Of a stretch of DNA of 64,000 nucleotides, positions 60,665 to 64,000 are shown piece by piece. The translations under genes were made by a program, and so were the position numbers. The notes below the pieces were generated by a model that made no database searches, was not told where the DNA came from, and was given only the letters and a program-made list of their open reading frames with translations. Source of the stretch: Alistipes sp. (GTDB lineage Bacteria; Bacteroidota; Bacteroidia; Bacteroidales; Rikenellaceae); the NCBI RefSeq assembly GCF_020026455.1, contig NZ_JAHHQJ010000003.1:62001-126000 (forward strand), in the 5' to 3' direction. Position 1 is the stretch's first letter; each line of letters starts with the position of its first letter.

Positions 60665-62278
60665 TTATCTGTCAATATCCGGGACCACGTAATCCAGCGT
60701 GCCGCCGATGGCGATCAGGTCGGCGATCTTCGTTCCCCGGGCGATGGTCTCCAGGCACGCAACGAGCGGCAGTCCCGTCGAGCGGAATTTCATGCGGTAG
60801 GGGAACTTGTCGCCCCGGCTCTCGATGAAGACCCCGAACTCGCCGCGGCTGCCCTCGACGGCGGCGTAGTAGCTGCCCTCGGGGATGCGGATCACGGGCT
60901 TGGTCTTCACCCGGTATTCGCCTTCGGGAATGTTGTCTATCAACTGCTCGATGATGTACATGCTCTGCTCGATCTCGCGCATGCGGACCATGTAGCGGGC
61001 CAGACAGTCGCCCTCGGTGAAGAGCACCTCCTCGAAATCCACCTTGTCGTAAACGGCATAGGAATGGCGCTTGCGCACGTCGCAGGCCCACCCCGAGGCG
61101 CGGCCCGTACCGCCCGTCGCGCCGAACGAAATAGCATCCTCGCGCGTCAGCACGCCGGTTCCCTTCAGACGCTCCTGCGCGATGACATTGCCCGTGAAGA
61201 TCTCGCGGTACTCGCGCAGGGCGGGACGCATGTAGGCGATGAATGCCTTGACCTTGCGGACAAAATCGGGATGGATGTCGGCCTGCACGCCGCCGATGGT
61301 GTTATAGGTCTGGATCAGACGGCCTCCGGTGGTCTGCTCCAGGATGTCGAGCACCTTCTCGCGGTCGCGGAACCCGTAGAAGAAAGCCGTCAGCGCACCC
61401 ATGTCCATGCACAGGCAGGAGAAGAAGAGCAGGTGCGAATCGATGCGCTGCAACTCGTCCATGATCGTGCGGATGTACTGCACGCGCTCGGGCACCTCGA
61501 TGCCCAGCCCCTTTTCGATGCACATGCAGAGGGCGTGGCGGTTCTGCGACGCCCCGAGGTAGTCGAGACGGTCCGTCAAGGCGAGGGTCTGGGGGTAGGT
61601 CAGCTCTTCGCACATCTTCTCGATGCCGCGGTGGATGTAGCCGCAGTGCACGTCGAGTTTCCGGATGATCTCACCCTCGAGCGACACACGGAAGCGCAGC
61701 ACGCCGTGCGTGGCCGGGTGCTGGGGACCGATGTTGATGACATACTCCTCCTCCTCGAAAAGCACGTTGCGCCCGCGGATGAAACTGCCGTCGGGCTGCA
61801 GCTCGAAGGTCGGGGTGCTGTCCTTCGAGACCTCGTTGCTCATGCGGAGCGGGTTCAGTGCCGGGTCGTAGTCCTTACGCAGGGGATGTCCCACCCAATC
61901 GTCGCGCAGGTACAGCCGCCGCATGTCGGGATGGTTCAGAAACCGGATGCCGAAGTAGTCGAACGCCTCGCGCTCGTTCAGCTCGGCGGCCTTCCACAGG
62001 TCGCACACCGAGGGCAGGACGGGGTGTTCGCGTTCCGGGGTCAGCGTCCGCACCACGACATTCTCGCCCGTCGCGGTGGCTTCGAGGTGGTACACCACAC
62101 CGAAGCCCGCTTCGCCCCAGTCCATGCCGGTCAGGCTGCGCAGGAAATCGAATCCTTCGCTCTTCAGGCGTTCGGCCACCCCGCGGAAAGCCTCCGCCGG
62201 CACGGTGAACATCCCCTCGCCGGCCTCCGACCACACGGCCGCAGGCGCCCATTCCTTCATTTTATCTGTCAGGGTCAT
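60665..62278 (-). CDS. nuoCD: NADH-quinone oxidoreductase, fused subunits C and D
   Basis: 537 residues. NuoC domain (about 1-130; NEREAFDYFGIRFLNHPDMRRLYLRDDW) joined to NuoD (about 175-537; YVINIGPQHPATHGVLRFRVSLEGE, HCGYIHRGIEKM, LDYLGASQNRHALCMCIEK and GTLDYVVPDIDR). The C-D fusion is also found in E. coli and many Bacteroidota. It overlaps the nuoB stop codon by 4 nt. Confidence 0.97.
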   Translation of the reverse strand: MTLTDKMKEWAPAAVWSEAGEGMFTVPAEAFRGVAERLKSEGFDFLRSLTGMDWGEAGFGVVYHLEATATGENVVVRTLTPEREHPVLPSVCDLWKAAELNEREAFDYFGIRFLNHPDMRRLYLRDDWVGHPLRKDYDPALNPLRMSNEVSKDSTPTFELQPDGSFIRGRNVLFEEEEYVINIGPQHPATHGVLRFRVSLEGEIIRKLDVHCGYIHRGIEKMCEELTYPQTLALTDRLDYLGASQNRHALCMCIEKGLGIEVPERVQYIRTIMDELQRIDSHLLFFSCLCMDMGALTAFFYGFRDREKVLDILEQTTGGRLIQTYNTIGGVQADIHPDFVRKVKAFIAYMRPALREYREIFTGNVIAQERLKGTGVLTREDAISFGATGGTGRASGWACDVRKRHSYAVYDKVDFEEVLFTEGDCLARYMVRMREIEQSMYIIEQLIDNIPEGEYRVKTKPVIRIPEGSYYAAVEGSRGEFGVFIESRGDKFPYRMKFRSTGLPLVACLETIARGTKIADLIAIGGTLDYVVPDIDR

Positions 62279-62931
62279 AATTCTCGTTTTTCTTCGTCCA
62301 CATTCAAATCGTTCTTCTCCGCCGTCAGGTCGCTCCGCAGCAGCCGTTCGTACTCCTCACGGTCGATCTGCCGGTTCACGTCGCCGAAGAAGCGCTGCAG
62401 CTTCACCTTGCGCTGGAGCTGCATCAATCCGTAGAGCATCGCCTCGGGACGCGGCGGACATCCGGGGATGTACACGTCGACGGGCAGAATCCGGTCCACG
62501 CCGTTGACCACGTGGTACGACTTCTTGAACGGGCCACCGCTGATGGCGCAGCCGCCCACGGCGATCACATATTTGGGATCGGCCATCTGGTCGTAAAGAC
62601 GCCTGAGCACCGGGGCCATCTTGTGCGTGATGGTCCCGGCGACCATGATGAAGTCGGCCTGACGCGGGGAGGCGCGGGCCACTTCGAACCCGAACCGGGC
62701 AAAGTCGTAGCGCGCGGCACCCACGGCCATGAATTCGATGCCGCAGCAGCTCGTGGCAAACGTCAGGGGCCAGAGGCTGTTGCTGCGGCCCCAGTTGATC
62801 ACCTCGTCGAGACATCCCGCCACCACCTGGGTTCCGTTTGCGCGCAGTTCGCGCACCATCTGCTCGAGGTATTCGTTGTCGTTGAAGTCTTCATACTTCA
62901 TCGACTTGATTTTCGGTCTCTTTATTTCCAT
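62275..62931 (-). CDS. nuoB: NADH-quinone oxidoreductase subunit B
   Basis: 218 residues. It carries the N2 cluster cysteines: the tandem pair in ATSCCGIEFMAV, plus VGGCAISGG and IPGCPPRPEAML. ATG 62931 begins MEIKRPKIKSMKYED and overlaps the end of nuoA by 10 nt. The frame upstream of it is a shadow of nuoA. Confidence 0.97.
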   Translation of the reverse strand: MEIKRPKIKSMKYEDFNDNEYLEQMVRELRANGTQVVAGCLDEVINWGRSNSLWPLTFATSCCGIEFMAVGAARYDFARFGFEVARASPRQADFIMVAGTITHKMAPVLRRLYDQMADPKYVIAVGGCAISGGPFKKSYHVVNGVDRILPVDVYIPGCPPRPEAMLYGLMQLQRKVKLQRFFGDVNRQIDREEYERLLRSDLTAEKNDLNVDEEKREL

Positions 62932-63272
62932 TCCAAAGCTCCTTTCCGCCATGCATAGGCAAGGCCCAGAATCAGTACCACCAAAAAGAAGAGGATGCTC
63001 ACCAGTCCATAGACGCCCAGTTCCTGCACGACGACGGCCCACGAAAAGAGGAATACCGTCTCGACGTCGAACATCAGGAAAAGGATGGCAAAGAGGTAGT
63101 AGCCCACCTTGAACTGCATCCACGAACGTCCGCGCGTCGGGATGCCGCACTCGTAGGCCTCGCCCTTCTGGGGGTTGTACGAACGCGGCGACACGGCGCG
63201 GGCGATGCCCAGCGCGACTGCGACCAGCGCAATGGCCGTAAGGATGACGACCACCAATAGCGTGAAATACAT
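62922..63272 (-). CDS. nuoA: NADH-quinone oxidoreductase subunit A
   Basis: 116 residues with three membrane helices. KGEAYECGIPTRGRSWMQFKVGYYLFAILFLMFDVETVFLFSWA contains the conserved acidic residues of NuoA. ATG 63272 (MYFTLLVVV) is chosen. First gene of the operon; no good -7 box was found in the 105 bp upstream, so transcription may begin further up. Confidence 0.96.
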   Translation of the reverse strand: MYFTLLVVVILTAIALVAVALGIARAVSPRSYNPQKGEAYECGIPTRGRSWMQFKVGYYLFAILFLMFDVETVFLFSWAVVVQELGVYGLVSILFFLVVLILGLAYAWRKGALEWK

Positions 63273-63377
63273 AGAATATGATGTTTTACAATTTGCAATT
63301 CCGACACGACGAATGCCCACACGCCCCGCAGACGGCAACGTTGCGGAAACATGCGGCAGGAAAAACGACGGAAAAGG

Positions 63378-63740
63378 CTAAATCAGAATACGCCCCAAGG
63401 AGAAGACATAGTAATCCACGGCATCGGGGTGCAACGCCGGGGAGTAGGTGCGCATTGCGGTCCGGAGGCCGAAGGCGGCATCGCAGGCAGGGCGTGCGCC
63501 GGCAAGCTGCCGCACGAAGGCCTTGTGGTCCGACTGGGTCGCGGGGGTCTCGATCGAGACGCCACCGGGACAGATCGCGGCGGACAAGTAATTGCATGCC
63601 GCGGCGTGCGAATCGGCCACCGAGGATTGCGTCAGGGCAGGGCGTACGCTCTCCGCATCGCTGCGTAACGACGTATCCTCCAAACTCCCCGTCAAGGCGA
63701 AGAGTAACAGAATCAATATCAATTGAATTCTCTCCTGCAT
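63378..63740 (-). CDS. Small exported protein of unknown function
   Basis: 120 residues from ATG 63740, with a signal-like N-terminus (IQLILILLLFALTGSLE). The mature part has three cysteines (NYLSAAICPGG, GARPACDAAFG and one earlier) and no recognised domain. It lies 105 nt upstream of nuoA on the same strand. A TATCTTCG box about 30 nt upstream of the ATG resembles a -7 element. The gene is plausible but not certain; a longer frame from 63812 is less likely. Confidence 0.5.
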   Translation of the reverse strand: MQERIQLILILLLFALTGSLEDTSLRSDAESVRPALTQSSVADSHAAACNYLSAAICPGGVSIETPATQSDHKAFVRQLAGARPACDAAFGLRTAMRTYSPALHPDAVDYYVFSLGRILI

Positions 63741-63875
63741 CCGGTCCGAATCATAAATTTCTGCGCTGCGAAGATACATTCTTTTGCGCAGAAAAGTGCA
63801 TTGGTGAACCAAAAAGATCGCAAAATGATGAATTTTGTCCCCAAATCCACGAATCAGCGCCTCGCCCCAGAAACA

Positions 63876-63911
63876 AGAAAAATGCCGTTTCCCGTGTGAG
63901 GAAACGGCATT
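63876..63911 (-). terminator. Terminator of the superoxide dismutase gene
   Basis: A perfect 12-bp stem (63881-63892 with 63900-63911, loop of 7) is followed on the minus strand by a U-rich run, 20 nt after the stop codon. Confidence 0.85.
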
Positions 63912-63931
63912 CGGACACCGGCTGAAACCGT

Positions 63932-64000
63932 CTATCGTTTTGCGTAGCGGTCGCCCACGACCTTCCAGTCGACGACGTTCCAGAGCGCCTCGACGGCATC
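63932..64000 (-). CDS. Superoxide dismutase (Fe/Mn), C-terminal end only
   Basis: The last 22 codons are seen on the minus strand, ending with TAG at 63932-63934; the gene continues beyond the window. DAVEALWNVVDWKVVGDRYAK matches the C-terminal helix of iron/manganese superoxide dismutases (ALWNVVNW-like, after the metal-ligand region). The enzyme disproportionates superoxide. The fragment is short, so the assignment rests on this helix and the following terminator. Confidence 0.75.
   Translation of the reverse strand, partial: DAVEALWNVVDWKVVGDRYAKR

Noticed and set aside
63751..63999. 82-residue minus-strand frame at the window end
   Set aside because: It overlaps the superoxide dismutase 3' end and its terminator in another frame.

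Overview
The window looks like a chromosomal segment from a high-GC member of the Bacteroidota, most probably the Rikenellaceae / Alistipes group (inference). Direct signs are two ECF sigma / FecR / SusC / SusD loci, many promoters with the phylum-specific -7 element TAnnTTTG and a TTG or TTTG near -33, lipoproteins with DUF1735, BACON and FISUMP-type domains, DUF4254 and DUF4834 proteins, and an 11-subunit-type nuo operon with no nuoE, nuoF or nuoG. No insertion sequence, integrase, phage module or CRISPR array was seen.

Layout. 1-5312: the C-terminal part of a LacZ-type beta-galactosidase, a nucleoid-associated protein, a Crp/Fnr regulator followed by a short-chain dehydrogenase, a small orphan protein and a YqaA/DedA-like membrane protein. 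5313-10526: a repeat-bearing non-coding stretch, ferritin, a PepSY-like periplasmic protein with a two-component system, and a family 90 glycosyltransferase that appears frameshifted. 10527-18926: the yceD-rpmF-plsX-fabH lipid/ribosome operon, a hypothetical gene, gap, an operon of DUF4834 protein, MlaE-type permease and MlaF-type ATPase, and purB. 18997-21409: a surface lipoprotein behind a cobalamin riboswitch, and a candidate small RNA. 21410-30699: a BASS-type transporter and, divergently, polysaccharide utilization locus (PUL) 1, made of sigma, FecR, SusC, SusD and a DUF1735/discoidin lipoprotein. 30990-32519: tRNA-Asp, two identical tRNA-Val and tRNA-Asn, with a GNAT acetyltransferase between the tRNA-Val copies. 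32645-36037: a DUF1573 protein and a two-subunit flavin/iron-sulfur oxidoreductase. 36713-47142 (minus strand): PUL 2, with a small Cys-rich lipoprotein, sigma, FecR, SusC, SusD, a phosphodiester glycosidase-family lipoprotein, a BACON/beta-helix lipoprotein and an exported TIM-barrel isomerase-like protein. 47364-53199: a GT9 glycosyltransferase with a DUF4254 protein, a LysM glucosaminidase, an unknown conserved protein and a DPP4-type peptidase. 53450-63272: nuoN to nuoA. 63378-64000: a small exported protein and the 3' end of a superoxide dismutase gene.

How the genes work together. The two PULs are each expected to be switched on by cell-surface signalling: loaded SusC signals to FecR, which releases its sigma factor. 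PUL 1 has no glycan-degrading enzyme next to it. PUL 2 carries a phosphodiester glycosidase homologue rather than ordinary glycosidases, which suggests a phosphodiester-linked glycan or glycolipid as substrate.

Three regulatory observations stand out. (1) The promoters of the response-regulator/kinase operon and of the PepSY-like gene each carry two decamers of the form TTCRGWTTCS, separated by one T and placed exactly 5 nt upstream of the -7 box. This is a strong candidate operator for this two-component system. (2) A well-conserved cobalamin riboswitch leads into a lone surface lipoprotein gene with no recognisable B12 transporter beside it. (3) The Crp regulator and the dehydrogenase downstream of it each have a -7 box so close to the start codon that their mRNAs may be nearly leaderless. 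Several non-coding stretches also carry unrelated short tandem repeats with units of 10, 14, 23, 30 and 41-42 bp.
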